This document shows positions 10,995-23,480 of a stretch of DNA of 64,000 nucleotides, piece after piece. The notes beneath the pieces were generated by a model. That model did not search any database. It saw only the letters and a list, made by a program, of their open reading frames with translations, and had not been told where the DNA came from. The stretch lies in NCBI GenBank assembly GCA_026225945.1, contig JAMJFZ010000681.1, positions 77,058 through 141,057 of the forward strand. The letters run 5' to 3'. The translations under genes and the position numbers were made by a program. The DNA is from Cricetomys ansorgei (lineage: Eukaryota > Chordata > Mammalia > Rodentia > Nesomyidae). Positions within the stretch are counted from its first letter, which is position 1. Each line of letters opens with the position of its first letter.

Positions 10995-11080
10995 AATGTT
11001 TTATAGTACAAACCTGTATCCCAGCACTAAGGAGGTAAAGGCAATGGGATCCCAAGATTGAGGCCAGTCTTGGGATATTG
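10995..11080 (+). mobile_element. B1/B4-type SINE fragment
   Basis: A diverged 7SL-derived half is visible: ACCTGTATCCCAGCACTAAG, then GAGGTAAAGGCAATGGGATC and GAGGCCAGTCTTGG. Confidence 0.55.
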
Positions 11081-11084
11081 TCCT

Positions 11085-11400
11085 TGTATACTTTCTATTA
11101 CTGATAGACATCATGACAAAGATCAATGTGAGTAGAAAGAGTTTATTTGGCTCTCATTTCCTGTGAACAATCCAATATTAGATAAATTAGAGCAAGAACT
11201 CAAGCAGGGGCAGAAGACAGCTGTTTATTGGATTGCTCTGATGGTGGCTGCCTCAGTTTGCTTTCTTACACAATTCAGAATCTACTTCCAGGCATAGTTC
11301 CACTCACATTGTGCCTGGATCTACCACATTAATCATTAGGCGAGAAAATGGATCTTGTAACCTGCCACCAGCTGCAAAATCACAAGCCTAGTTTCAGACA
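11085..11400 (-). mobile_element. Common rodent medium-reiteration repeat, copy 2
   Basis: This is the reverse orientation of the family seen at 6,235. Landmarks are TTTCTATTACTGATAGACAT, GAGTTTATTTGGCTC, GAACTCAAGCAGGGGCAG, and CACATTAATCATTAGGCGAG. Confidence 0.6.
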
Positions 11401-11798
11401 CTCAGCACATTAGTTCTCTTTGTTTATGAGTCACTTTTCCTGGGTAAATGGCTGGATGAGGAAAGATCATATTGAATGAGACACAGGTCCAGGAAGACAA
11501 ATGCCAGAGGCCTGCTCCATATGCTCTTTCTGTTTCCCAGCCTTCTGATGTGAGTATAAATCATGGAGGATGAGAGAGGAGAGGGGTCACCAACAGGTCC
11601 TGAAAGCTAGTTTGCATGTGTAACTTTGGCTATAGATGAGACCATACCTAGCTTGAGTTGAAATCTAGCCCTGTGTTGCTTTGACTTTGGGGGAGGAAAC
11701 TATCAAGGAGGAACACCCACATAGTTGTATATGTGTATAAGAGGATTTAGTTACAGGGGAGGTGTTACCTAGCAGGAACTGTACAAAGACAGGTGTGT

Positions 11799-11804
11799 GT
11801 GTGT

Positions 11805-11851
<47 letters not shown>
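11799..11851. repeat. (TG)n microsatellite
   Basis: TG dinucleotides with one short interruption (GTAAG) near 11,803-11,807. Confidence 0.95.
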
Positions 11852-11855
<4 letters not shown>

Positions 11856-12061
11856 GCTTTGGCTATAGAGAAGTGGATACCCAGCAGGACTACATGCTCA
11901 ATTGTGTGTGGATTTGGCTCTAGGTGAGAAGGTACCTAGAAGGACTTGAAATATAGCCATGTATGTATCTGTGAGGCTTCATTTCTTTGTGAGGAAACAA
12001 GTAAAAGAACTGATACACTGATACATAGTTGGTGTGTATGTGTGTGTTTTTGTACACACAA

Positions 12062-12103
12062 GCGTGTGTGTGTGTGTGCGTGTGTGTATGTGTGTGTGTG
12101 TGT
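12062..12103. repeat. (TG)n microsatellite, imperfect
   Basis: TG run with CG and TA interruptions. The His/Thr-rich frames on the other strand are its shadows. Confidence 0.9.
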
Positions 12104-15100
12104 CTGAATTTTGGTAATAAGGTAGTGGACAGATAGGTTAGCATTGGCTGAGAAGGAAGGATGCCTAGTATGGCAGGACACCTAGTCCTGTTTGTCATTG
12201 ACTGTAGAAAATGGAATTAGTATTAGATCTGAAAATTAGTGGGGCTTTTGATATTAGTGTGGGGATACCATGCAGGACATGAGCCCTAGCATTTGCACTC
12301 TATGTGCCACTGCAACAGAGGTGAGGTTAATGTCCAGCACAGCCCAGTAACTAGAAGTAGAACTTGATACACAGAACTTTGTGTGGTTGAGGAGGAATCC
12401 AGCAGAATCTGATGTCTAGCAGTGTGGTGTGGCATCAGCAGAGGAAGGATGTCCAGCAAGGTGAATACTTAGCAATTTAATGATGTGAGGCAGGAGGAGA
12501 AGTTTCCAGCTATGGCCTGGTAGCTTGCAGCTTATGTAGGGTAGAAAGTCAAATGGGACCTGATACCTAGAAGTAGATGTGTAGTCAGAGCTGTTGGTGT
12601 GTCTAATGGGACTGATGAATAGCACTGCATATTAGTGGGGAGCAGTAAAGAGCGATATCCAGCAGGGCCCAATAGCTATTAAGTATATGTTAGATTATGG
12701 TTAAAATGGTGCCTATCAGAGACTAATAATTACTATTGTAGTAGGTTGGGGTTGGAGGTGTCATGTCCAGGAGGGCTTGACACTTCTGGTTTGTTGGTGG
12801 TGTCACCAGGGCCTGATACCTAGCTCTGAATGTGGGGCAGCTATAAGGTGATATGATGTGTATGTTCCAGGGCCCTCAGCTAGCACTGTAGGAGTTGTAG
12901 TAGCCTTGGTTTTGGGATACCCAGCAGATCTGATATCCTAAAATTGTGTATGTGTTGATGTCATGTTGTATCCTGCAGGGCATTGTAATAACACTGAAGA
13001 ATGTCGGTGGTGCCCTGTGGTATCCAAGAAGACCTGACACCTAGCAGTGTTGTGGACCTTCATAGGTGTGAGGGTGTCAAGTAGGGCCCAATGACCAGCA
13101 GTGTATTTTGCATGCAACAGTAGAACATTATCCAGGTATCAGGACCATTTTTCAGGCTATGCTTGACACCCTTCTGTCTCCTCCATAAATAACAACCTAT
13201 ACACATTGACAGGTGTCAGGTGCTGCTAGAAACCACCTGCCTTCTCTCTGCCCCATGTACACTGCTCTGTGTGACCACTCCCCTCCCCAAACAAAGTGCT
13301 AGAAATCATAGGTCTCATCATACTGCTAGATATATCAGGCCCAGCTGGACACCTCCTCGCCATTCCACATGAAATTCTGTGTAACAGTCCATGCTAGACA
13401 CCACTGTCACTCATCATACACTGCTATTTCTCAGTCCTTATTGATCACACCTTTTTACCACCACATATAAACTTCTAGCTTTCTAACTCCCAGAGATGTC
13501 ATTGTGCTTACTACACTAGGTTTCAGGCTCTACTGGACACCTCATACCAGATTCCACTCCATACACTGCTAGAATCAGACTTCATACTATTTCCATACTA
13601 TTTCTACTTCATATTAGCATCCACTCCATATGAGCTTCAAGGAAGAAGAAGGGGTTGGTCTAACATGGCTTGTAAAATAGCATTGAGCTTTGGGTTGCAG
13701 AGAGGTTCTGGGTTTGTGTTTAATGGGGCCTGAAAACTAGATCTGTATGTGGAGTATGGTGAGGTGTTCTGCATGTTTGGTGTCCAGCAAGTCTGAGATA
13801 GAGGAAGGTATATAGGGCTTTTGGGGGAAGTATCTGGCTGGTTCTAATATGAGCAGTGGTTTTGGGGAGGTTTTCTCAGGGGAGGGATATTAAGTAGGGG
13901 AAATTACTAGCAATGGTATTTGAGCAAAGAAGCTGTGGGTACATGTTTGTCAGGTCTTGAATCCTACTGGTGTGTGTTGAGTAAGGTGGTGGGGGATAGG
14001 CATCCAGACCTATTATCCAATAAAGTATGAGGAGTTTTGGTATATGTGTGTGTGTTGGGGTGGAGAAAAGTGTCAGGCAAGGTTTAGTATCTCGAGCCAT
14101 ATTATACATGGTATGTGGTTTGCCATTGTCTATCTATCAGGTCTTGACATCTAGCAGTGTTGGGGCTGTGGGGTGCCAGCACATTCTGGCCCCTTGCATT
14201 GACTTTGACAAAGCATCAGTATGGTGTGTTCTGCATGGGTTTTTATCTAGCAGTGCATGTGGATCGGTGATGGGTGTGTGGAACTCTAGGGTTTTTGGTC
14301 TCCAGGAGCAGCAGCATCATCAAGTCCCTTCTTTTTGCCATCCTCATCCTCACCCTCTGAGTTGTCTGAATAATTTAGGAGTCAAGAGCAAAGCTGACAG
14401 TCAGAGCTTGGAAGTGACCCCCCCAGGCTTTGACAGGAATCGTGCTGCTTCTATCCCACATCCTCATGCAATAATCTCATGGGACGAGGAAAAGGGGTGG
14501 GTAGATCAAATGTGCCTGTCTGCCCAGACATTTCCCTGATGTTGTTAAGCAGTGAAACACCATATCTAGGTTAGAACAGGGATTTGTTGTCTCCTGGTTG
14601 TAGTGGGTCCAGGATCCCTCTAGATGTCCTTGGAAGGTGTCTGCTTCAACCATGCTCCTGCTTCTGTACTTCCTTGGCTGATAGCATCAGAAATCCCAGT
14701 TCATCTTCTCTATGTTGTTTCTGACCTTTCGTATATGGTACAAAATTATATAGATCTCTTCTCTAGCTCTTATGTGAACATCATAGTGTTTGGATTTGGG
14801 GGTTACCTCAATGTTAGTGAATTTCTTCATTTTTCCTGTAGTTCCCCAATGTTTCATTTGTATAAATGCTTTACAGCCCTTTGTCGACAGATTATTTTCT
14901 CTGCCTTGATTTTCCAGAGTACCTCTGACAAAGTCAGTCGACATTAATTAGGTGGATCTATTATTGATTTTTGTGTTCCATCCCATGTGTCTATCTCTTT
15001 TCCTTGCCCAGAGTGATACTTTCTGTATCTCTGAGGCTTTTTACTAAGTACTGCAACTAGAAGTGCAGAGTCTTGAGCAAGCACTTCTGCCCTCTGCCAT

Positions 15101-16128
15101 CTCTTCTGGGTCTAGGTCTAGTTCATTGTTACATTTGGAGTTTGGGCATTAGATTGGCATTCCCCAGATGATGGTCAATGATCTTTAGCTTAACAACAGC
15201 AACTGGGGGTATCTGGGAGTATATATTGCTTTGTATCAAAGTGTCCAGACAGACAATTTATGTAAATTATGTTGAAATTCTATTTAAGTACTTCAGTATT
15301 TGTCTGTTTGTGAATTCCATTCTTCCAGGACCAGTGAGAGATGATAAAATTGGATGACCACAAGTTTGCCATCTTCTTCTTAGTGGTGGCCTGAGACAGG
15401 AGGTCTATGGCTATGGCCTTTCTCAGGATATCCAGTCAACAGACCAGGCAAAGATGTGCATTTACTTCTCAAGGCTTAGGTCATCTATGAGTAGAGAGAG
15501 GTATAGGTGATGTTTTGCACTGTCAAAATACAAATGTAGTCACAGCTGAGCAGGGATTCAACAATATCTACCTAAAGGGAGGCTTTCTCAAGGAGATTCT
15601 CCTATTATAGATCCCCAGATCTTGTTGGGAATTGAGGTGTTATCTATAGTAGGATGCCAGAGGAAAACCATTTCATTGCCTTCCACAGCATGTCCTCCTG
15701 AGGCTTCCCAGGAAAAGAGGAGGAGGAAGAAGGCACTCTTCTCCCTCAGAGTGAGTGAGCATATCCTCAGGTCAGGAATTTTGGGAGTACATGTTTTAGG
15801 GTATGGCCAGGTACCTACAGGAGAAAGAATATTGTAGATAAACAATGAAGCTGTCAGAATGATCCACATTCACCAGCTCAATACCAAGGCCTTTAAAGAT
15901 AATAGCAATAGCAGAGATGTTTGTTCCCCCCCCAACTCTGTGTGTGTGCAATTCAGGGCTAATGAGGCAGGGAGAGTGTTCATTTTCTTCCTATGTAACT
16001 TCCTGAAGGAAAACTCAATAGGGTCAGCTCAAGAAGCTCTGACTACAGAGACTGGCTTGTTCTGACATCCCTGCTACTGTTCTAGAAATAGGCTTTGAGA
16101 GCCAAGGAGGACAAGCAGTTTCCCACCA

Positions 16129-16186
16129 ACATATCTGGATCTGTGCACTGTGCTTCCTGCTCCCCATCTCACCCAACACTTGCTTA
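16129..16186 (+). repeat. Donor copy of a 58-bp duplicated segment
   Basis: It begins ACATATCTGGATCTG and ends ACACTTGCTTA. It matches 16,866-16,923 with about four differences, and the copies are about 737 bp apart. Confidence 0.85.
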
Positions 16187-16846
16187 GATGAGACAGGATG
16201 CATACATGGTGAAAATGAGCTTTGATCACAAAGCATGTCTGACACAACCTGCAGAACTGAGGAGAGAGAGGATGGCCAGTGAGAGTTCTGGAATTGACCT
16301 CTAGACTATAAGGGGCAGTGCCTGTGACCACACTGGTCATGGGATTGGGTCAAAAGCCTGGCTTGAAATTTAAAGTGTCGCAAACATTCTCTGTCCAAAA
16401 GAGCAAGCTACTGAGCATCACTGGGACTAAGTTTTCTCTGTTGTAAAGTGAATATTATTGGGCAATGTTAGGATGATGTGTGTGAAGATTCTGGTACAAA
16501 TAGATGGTATTGGCTTCACCTTCTCATGTTGCCTCCATCACAAGACAGTGAGAAGGAAGGTGCTGAGTCTGTGAGCCTGATCGTGAGCTGACTTCTCTCA
16601 GGTATCAGGCTAATGGCAACAACACCTCCCTGCAGTGGCAGGGATATAGAAAGTCCAAATTATTTTCATCTGGCCTCTTGGCACCAACACTAGATTCTGA
16701 GGATGACCTTTTTAGACACTATCATCTGGGGCTGAATCCAGTGATTCATCCTGACTCTCAGGGAATCTCTGATGTGGCCACAGTGCCAGTATCTCCCTTG
16801 CCCCAGCCTAGGCTTTATAAAGTTAATCAGGACTGAAAGCTGCCTC

Positions 16847-16951
16847 AGTGGTCACTCACTGATAAACATATCTGGATCTGGGCACTGTGCTTCCTGTTCC
16901 CCATCTCACCAAACACTTGCTTATCAGTGAGTGGTCACTCACTGATAAACA
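16847..16951 (+). repeat. Inserted 58-bp copy with 22-bp flanking duplication and 28-bp palindrome
   Basis: A second copy of the 16,129-16,186 segment sits at 16,866-16,923. It lies between two exact copies of AGTGGTCACTCACTGATAAACA (first 16,847-16,868, second 16,930-16,951). The right junction forms an inverted repeat, TTATCAGTGAGTG then GT then CACTCACTGATAA, at 16,921-16,948. The arrangement looks like replication template switching, not transposition. Confidence 0.85.
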
Positions 16952-18679
16952 GACAGCTATGGGTCTAGGAACAAAGAGCTCAGCATCTCTGGACTTATTT
17001 CCATGGCTAGATTGTGTGAACACTCATACACATGATTCTGGAACCCAATACAGACTAAGAAGCTGGTCAGTGTCAGAATGACTGTCATGACATACATATG
17101 AGTGAAGATGTCACCCTCTTTCATTCAAGCTGTTCCTCAGTTGTTTTGGGACAGAGCATCAGAGAGGAGAGATGTGCTACCTATATCAAGTTATCTCAAG
17201 GTCCCTCTGAAGCCATGCCTCTGCTGCCCCCACACAGCCTTTGGTCCTCTGCAACATGAGCTCAATGACCACTTTTCCAGGGAAGCCTAGCAGAGCAGCC
17301 TCATGCTTGTTAACCTGGAGACCAGTATCAAGGCTAGACTAGATCGCATAAGCTTCTCTTCTAACACTGGTTGGTCCTTAGTGGTCTCAGTAATACATTC
17401 AGCCATGTGAGGCTCCATGTGAGCCTTGGCATTCATTCCCATCAAAGTGGACACTGTTTGCTTCAGGGAGCAGCATCTGCTTGGAAGGTCTCCATGACAG
17501 CCATGAAGACAATTTGCACAGCAGGTGCAATGAACAGATGGCTTGGCTAAAAGTGCTAGCTCTAAGGTCATCAAGGCTCTGTCTACACCTGAACCCTAAT
17601 GTGGAACCTGGGTACAAAGTAGTTCCATGACTACTGACCCCATGGGTGACCACTGTGCTTTGGCTGGGTAAGCCCCTCTCACCTTCCAAAGTGGAGCAAC
17701 ATCCCATCATTCCATACACAGTGATACCCATTCCTCCAGCTTGCTGGTACATTCCTATTAGGAGACATATATGGTTTGGATAAAACTCCACACAGTTAGG
17801 GCCCCTTCACAGACAGATGGACTGTAGGAATATAAAGTGGGACTTTTCTCCTATGAAGGGAGAACACATGGATAAGGGAAAGGAAGCAATCACACTGTGG
17901 GAAGGGAGGTATAGCAAGAATGGATGGAACCTCCATGTCCTCATGAGGGAAAACATCTTACTTGGATCAGAAACCTTAAAAGAAAGAAAGGTTAGTGAGT
18001 ACTGCTCTGTTATTTCCCTGAAGATGGGTCCACAGGGGCTTCTCATTCATGGGCAGCTTTGGGCATGGTTTTGGCTCAAGGCCCTACTCTGACAAGGATG
18101 ATGTTGAAGGCCATCCCTTAGACATATTTCCTTGCTGGCTATGGTTTCCTGTGGAGAAGCCTGTGGTAGATGGCTTACCTCCTCCTGTGCTGGTCAGAGG
18201 CCTCTATGCTGGGTAAGTGGGGACACTGCCATCTGGACTTCCTGCAGGGCTCCTACTTCGGCAGTCTCAGGCCACACCAGGCAAATCTCCACCCTCTGTC
18301 TCTGATGTATAAAGCTCATTGCTTAAACGAAGAAGGATAAGGAAAGAGACTCTCTTGGGGACTTTGAAACATACAGCCCTTATTCTTGACTGTTATACCC
18401 TACTGTGCATCCCTCTCCCCATGTCTCCTCCCGTCTGTCTCTTCCATTCTCTCTGAATTCCTTCCTTAGCCAACTCTTTCCTACTACCTCTGCAATCCCT
18501 GATTCTTATCCTCTACTGTGTTAATACCTCTCCTGCATTGTCCCAAGATGGCAATGAGTCACCATAAAGACAGTCAGACCTAAGTTAAGTCCCAGTCTCA
18601 CACATAGGCCCACTCCCAGAAACTGTTCTCCAGGCCCCCACCTTTCCAAAAGGTCCACACTTCTTGTCTATTTTCTCCT

Positions 18680-18790
18680 CCTAGCCAATCAGAATCAGCC
18701 ACCCCAACTCATCTTCAAATGTACCTCCTCTTTTTCCCTTCCCACCAAGGACTCTATATAACCCACCACCTTGGCCTGAGGTCTTTTGTT
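18680..18790 (+). promoter_or_regulatory. Promoter-like block (CCAAT box and TATA box), possibly an LTR U3
   Basis: A CCAAT box in GCCAATCAGAA (CCAAT at 18,685-18,689) lies about 66 bp before TATATAA (18,755-18,761). Spacing and order suit a polymerase II promoter or the U3 of a retroviral LTR. I found no clear LTR ends, so this is tentative. Confidence 0.35.
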
Positions 18791-18969
18791 TGCCTCTACT
18801 CTCTCCAGAGGTATGGAGACAAAATATCCCTCTTTCACAATTCCCTATCTCCCTGTTTTCTGCACTGTATCTAGCTGGGGCAAACACATCTCCTTTGTAC
18901 TAAATCTGGAGTCTGGGTATGTCCTAAGACAAGCTCTAGGTCCTTTCATTCTATCTATATCCAGCTAAA

Positions 18970-20500
18970 CTTTTTCACTTTACATAGGAGTAAAGAAGTG
19001 CTCCGGGATTTTTCTCTTTGAAATCAGATGTGTAAATTTACATACCCACAAATGGTATCCTGGATGGACCAAAACACAGACTCTTGAAGCCCTGTTTCCC
19101 ATTAGCTGGCCAGGAGGATCAACATCCAATGACTTGAAACATAATCCAAAGTGGTTTTGACAAGCAAAGACAGTTGTGTGGAAACCAGGAAAGCAAGATA
19201 GTCATGCAAGTCAGCAGCCAACCAGCTGTATCTGGGTGTTGGATGAGAAGATCAGGAAGCAGCTCTCTAGAATGCATGGCTTCATGTACTGCCTGTGTGC
19301 ACTGCCTCTGCTACTGGTACAAATGATAGAAAGCTCTGCATCCAACATCACAAGATGGGCACCAACTGTCACAGTGACCCACCTAGAAACCTCATCTGTG
19401 ACCTGACTGGTATAATGGAAAGAACTCAGTCAATCAGGCTGGCTAAGCAGTAAGGACTCTCCTGGTTGGTCGCATTGAAGTCATGTGACTTCTCTCTGTC
19501 TGGCCTACCAGTGAGGGGATCCTATGAAATCAGGGTTAAAGAAGGAGCCTTTGCATGTTTTTACTTGCAAACATTACTTGTTTCTAATGATATAACAAAT
19601 AGGATGTACCTCCCCAAACCCACTGGCTCCTTGCCATCGAAGAATTCATGCCAGCACTTCTCAGCTCCAGGTATTCTCTCACTTGTGAATCTAGATTTGA
19701 TTTCTGAAGGTCAGATTTGTAATTTGTGTCTATTTCCAGTCTGTCTTGATTGAAAGGGCCTTCAGTTCAATCCCTAACCCTGCCAAAGCAAAAAATAGGG
19801 GAATTGGTACAATTTCTACCTCACAGGTTTGGAGGGATTTACAATTGATTCTGTGTATTACAGGAAGTAGTTGCTCAGTCACCCATTGTTCTTCAGTAAA
19901 GCAAATCACTGACAACTCTCCCTCTGGGTTAGGGATGCTGGCCTAATCCACCTCATGTGTCTCTTTTCTTCATTGCCACTACATCAAGAGCAGGTTTCCG
20001 AAACTCATCTTCTACCATAAACAGATACTTAATTTACTCAGTCTTTAGGGCTCTAGATTCCCTGTTGAAATAGGTTGCCCCTGCCAACTCAGTGAGCTGC
20101 ATCCTACCTGCAGGGATTCTGGAAAACTGTTCAGACACCACAGTCACCAGTGTTCTACATTGCACCAGAGGCTGACATCCACAGCTCCACAATGATCAAA
20201 GTTTCCTTCTAAGCCTGATCCATATGCTGGGCACTGGACACAAAGTAGTCCCAAGGCTTCTGGCCTTGTTTCAGTAACACTCAGCATTAGGCCTGGCAGG
20301 GCTACTTACTTTGACACATTGGAGCAGATCAATACTAAGTGTAATCAAATTAAAGTTAGAAATCGCTCCATGAGATGGGAAAATGATGCAGGATTCTTGG
20401 AACATGAGATCACAGGCAACATGAGGTCTGGATGATGGAGGCTGACACAGTCTAGATGCGAATGATGACACAAATGTCATCAGATCACCCAAATCTGCAT
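18970..20500. other. No gene recognised; unassigned sequence
   Basis: Short chance frames only. No clear repeat family seen. Confidence 0.4.
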
Positions 20501-20504
20501 CACA

Positions 20505-20770
20505 CAGGAGCAGGAGATGGAGTTGTCCTTCTCTCTGCCACATCCTTCATCTATCATCCAAGACAGTGGGATATTTCCAAGGCAGCCTCCCAGTTCTCTG
20601 CCTTGAAACATGCCAGGACCCATTAGACCAGGGCCTCTCCTGCCCCAGGCCAACCAATGCATCCTCTTGTCCTTCCTCATTGATACGAAATTCTTTAAGA
20701 CAGACCCCTCTCCACAGGTCCTCTTGCATCCCCTTTCCTTTCTGAACTGTTTCCTCTCTTCTTCCCTCTC
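20505..20770 (+). repeat. Copy A of an intra-window homologous segment
   Basis: It shares an ordered series of words with 34,045-34,400: CCTTCTC then CTGCCACA; CCAAGGCAGC; CAGTT and TGCCTTGA; then TTCTTTA and AGAC followed by a C/T-rich block with CATTTCC/CCTTTCC. The copies are well diverged. It may be a remnant of an old local duplication or an unnamed repeat. Confidence 0.5.
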
Positions 20771-20834
20771 TATCTCCTAGATCCCAGCTCCCAGCTCTCA
20801 CTGGTTTGAAAATACTCTAGTCCCAGCTGACCAA

Positions 20835-22545
20835 AACTCAGGAAACTTGAGGGGACATACTACTGTTGGTTAGAGTCTGCAGAGCCAGAGTCTCCTCAGA
20901 TGTCAACTGAACCACCTTGTTCACAGGTCTCCATACCTCCCCCAGGAAATAACCTAACACATGCAACAAGGAGAAATATAAGAATGATTTGAAAACTGAA
21001 GTCCAGAAAACAAAACTAGAAAACATGGTCTGAAAGAAACAATAGATGAATTCTCCAATCTACAGAACAAAGAGCAATGATCCACAAGTATTTCAATAGT
21101 CTCTAAAACTGAAGGAATGGACACTTTCAAGCTCTTTTCATCAAAGGAGAATTACCTTGTTCTCATACCAAGTCAAGACGTCTTGAAAAGAGCCAAGTAC
21201 TTGGCAATGTCCTTGACTGACAAGACGAGAAATTTTTTAAACGAGAACACTAGATACTTAATTTCAGTTTCAATGACATATTAATAAGACTTCATGATCA
21301 AGATGCCTTGACTAGGAAGCTGTATTTACTTCTTCCCTTCCCATCATGTTTTATTCATCCACATATATGTGGGGGTTCTTGCTATGTTGCTCAGGCTGTT
21401 CTTGAAATCCTGGGCTCAACTGCTGCTACATTACGTGTATACTACTCTGGTTAATTACCCTGATAATTTTGAAGCATGTCCTAAACAGTCTTTTATTTTA
21501 GTTACTGTATAATTAAAAAGCAATAACTAAACTTGTATCAAACACATTTAATAATTTGAATATTTCATCAATACTAGGCTCTAGTTCTGGAGCCTAGTCA
21601 TCTTTCCAAATAAAATACTTTATTGGCTACACACGATTCCAATTTCTAATTTTAAAAAAATCTATGAAATTTCATTTGTTCTGGTTAGAAAATAAACCCC
21701 AACAGTTAAAAAAATTTTAAGCTAATGGAAATTCAAGAGTTCTCCCAATCATACATACAAAGAATACTAGTATTTTTCCTTTTGGAATTAAAAAGACACT
21801 GAATTGGGAACCAACCAACTTGAGCATATGCATACACACTTCCAATTTCTGAGAATGACTTTTGAGGTTACATTTGTGCCTCTAACAACTGATTTCTCTA
21901 AAAATCACAGTTAATTTAGAATAATTTGCAATTCATGTGAAGTAAAAAAGGGTTTCATTTTACAATTAAAAAATATTCCCCTCTCCCTTTTTTTTATTTG
22001 AAGGTAATTGCAAGGTTGGGCATGGTGCCATAATGAAAAATCCTATAATTTCAAATGTGGTACCTGCGTGCCTCAATTTAGCTTTCCAGAATTGCATCAT
22101 TTGCTTTTTGACAAACTTGATGAGATATTCTCTGGGTAACGTTTCCAACTGAAAGATGAAGTCATATTACCAAGTTTTATAACCAATATTTCTAGTTTAC
22201 CCCCAAGTAAAACATAATGTCTGACTAAAAACAAAACACTCAAAACTTTGGAGCCAATCATTTTTTAAAAAACTAACAAATGCACCTTCAAAAATTATAC
22301 GTAATTAGACAAATCAAAAACCAAACCCAAACCCCAGCATAAAACTCTTACAGAAAGCATTAAGTTCTCTAACTGTACAAGTAGAGATTGGAATTAAAAT
22401 TTTAGAGCTGTAAAATTCATTCTTCTGTGAGCTGAAATGTCATCCATTTGCACGGGAAAACGTAAATATAACTACAGTCACAAGTGAATCGGGTAACATT
22501 TAGGGTTTCAGAAATATTAGGGTTTACTAATCTGAAAATTCCCTA
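20835..22545. other. SINE-poor, AT-rich unique-looking sequence
   Basis: Little young repeat content. A very degenerate B1-like head (GTTGGGCATGGTGCC) lies at 22,014-22,028. With the MIR to its right it looks like older, less disturbed sequence. Confidence 0.45.
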
Positions 22546-22547
22546 AT

Positions 22548-22680
22548 CCTGTGCACTCAGTTTCCTCATCTGTAGACTGAGAATAATAAAGGAACTTATT
22601 TCATTTAGTTTAAATGCATGAACAAGTGCTTAGGCAAATGCCTGGAACTCAGTATGCAAACAATACATCTTGGTGATAAA
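22548..22680 (+). mobile_element. MIR SINE fragment
   Basis: The ancient mammalian MIR core is visible in order: CAGTTTCCTCATCTGTA (22,559-22,575), GAATAATAA, AAGTGCTTAG, GCCTGGAACTCAGTA. MIR predates the rodent radiation. Confidence 0.85.
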
Positions 22681-23019
22681 CCACTACCTTACACAATCAT
22701 TGAGCATTAAACACTGCAAAGGCCTTTAAAAATGACCTTATTCAAATGTCTGACTATGGAGCTGAATATAGCTCCTTGATTCTTCCCCTGTCGAATCTCC
22801 TCTGCATTGTGTGATTGTGCAAACTTTCATAGGACTAGTTAAATGTTTGAAATATAGCATAACTTAGTGTTATCAAGGAGCAGCAAGTAAGAAAACTGCT
22901 TGCACATCAGGAAATTAGAAAAAAAATACCAGGAAATCAATGGGTAACCATCAGTTAAAATGGAAACCCCTGAGGAAAGGTTTCTTCTTTCAAATAAGAA
23001 GCCCTTCTTCCCGTACCAA

Positions 23020-23480
23020 AGTTTTCCAATCCAATCGGCGCATCAAGGTACCTGGCAGTAGAGTGCACCCTCACCTCGGATTTCTCCGTCCCGGAGGGTA
23101 CTGTGGCCACTACATCTTGAACAGGATCCTGCGAAACAAAATCTTTGCAGAGCTCGTCCCAATTCCAGGCGCCATGCATCCAAAACCAGTCCTGTGAGGA
23201 CCAGCCCTTCAGGGGCGGGAGCCAGGCCGCTATCAAGGTAACACCGACACCAGGCTCCAAGCTAAGCTCAGTTGGTAGGACCCGCAGTGGAGGCGGGGCC
23301 GCGCCCTCCCTCTCCCCAGGCGGCTCAGGAGGCAGTGGGCGGCGCCACCACAGTGACCTCCAAAGGTGCGACCACTGCCAACTGCCCCTTCAGGCTTCCT
23401 GGCTTCACTTCTGATGCCTCAGGGGAAGGGTCAAAGATAGCGCTACGGGGCAGCCACGCCCCCTTGTCAACAAGGTTCCT
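23020..23480. promoter_or_regulatory. CpG-island-like block
   Basis: This is the only CpG-dense stretch in an otherwise CpG-poor window. It has GC-box-type motifs (GGGGCGGGAG at 23,212, GGCGGGGCCGCGCC at about 23,292-23,305, GGGCGGCGCC near 23,337). It overlaps the start of a candidate exon on the minus strand and several GC-rich chance frames on the plus strand. Confidence 0.6.
23075..23179 (-). CDS. Candidate first coding exon, unknown product
   Basis: On the minus strand an ATG at 23,179 opens exactly 35 codons (starting MHGAWNWDELCKDF and ending GTEKSE). It then reaches a strong splice donor, GAG/GTGAGG, with GT at 23,074-23,073. The frame is also open upstream to 23,260 and onward through the donor to 22,955. 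It lies within the CpG-island-like block, as expected for a first exon. The protein segment is acidic and rich in Trp and Asp, and I do not recognise it. No second exon was identified. It could be the 5' end of a real gene running left, a decayed retained promoter exon, or chance. Confidence 0.35.

Larger units (their letters stand above)
11760..14280. repeat. Ancient tandem array, period about 52 bp, with an inverted block
   Basis: Diverged units follow the pattern GTATCCAGCAGGGCC then TGATACCTAGCAGTGT. Between 12,395 and 13,075 unit starts fall at about 12,395, 12,447, 12,500, 12,553, 12,607, 12,652, 12,709, 12,760, 12,803, 12,857, 12,915, 12,966, 13,018 and 13,075, which is a spacing of 43-58 bp. 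From about 13,135 to 13,600 the same unit appears as its reverse complement (for example ATCAGGCCCAGCTGGACACC near 13,334-13,353). Forward units resume from about 13,720. Two (TG)n tracts lie inside. I do not recognise it as a named satellite. Confidence 0.7.
14281..18600. other. No gene recognised; unassigned sequence
   Basis: Many open frames of 60-130 codons occur on both strands, none with recognisable domains. The 58-bp duplication and palindrome near 16.9 kb are annotated separately. Confidence 0.45.

Noticed and set aside
11920..12198. His/Thr-rich minus-strand frames
   Set aside because: Translations of (TG)n tracts.
12395..13075. Regular ~52-bp spacing reminiscent of a CRISPR array
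   Set aside because: Units are contiguous and diverged with no constant repeat plus unique spacer structure, and the DNA is mammalian.
14027..14539. 170-codon plus-strand open frame, the longest in the window
   Set aside because: It begins inside the decayed 52-bp array, shows no domain or family signal, and one or two frames of this length are expected by chance in 128 kb of two-strand sequence.
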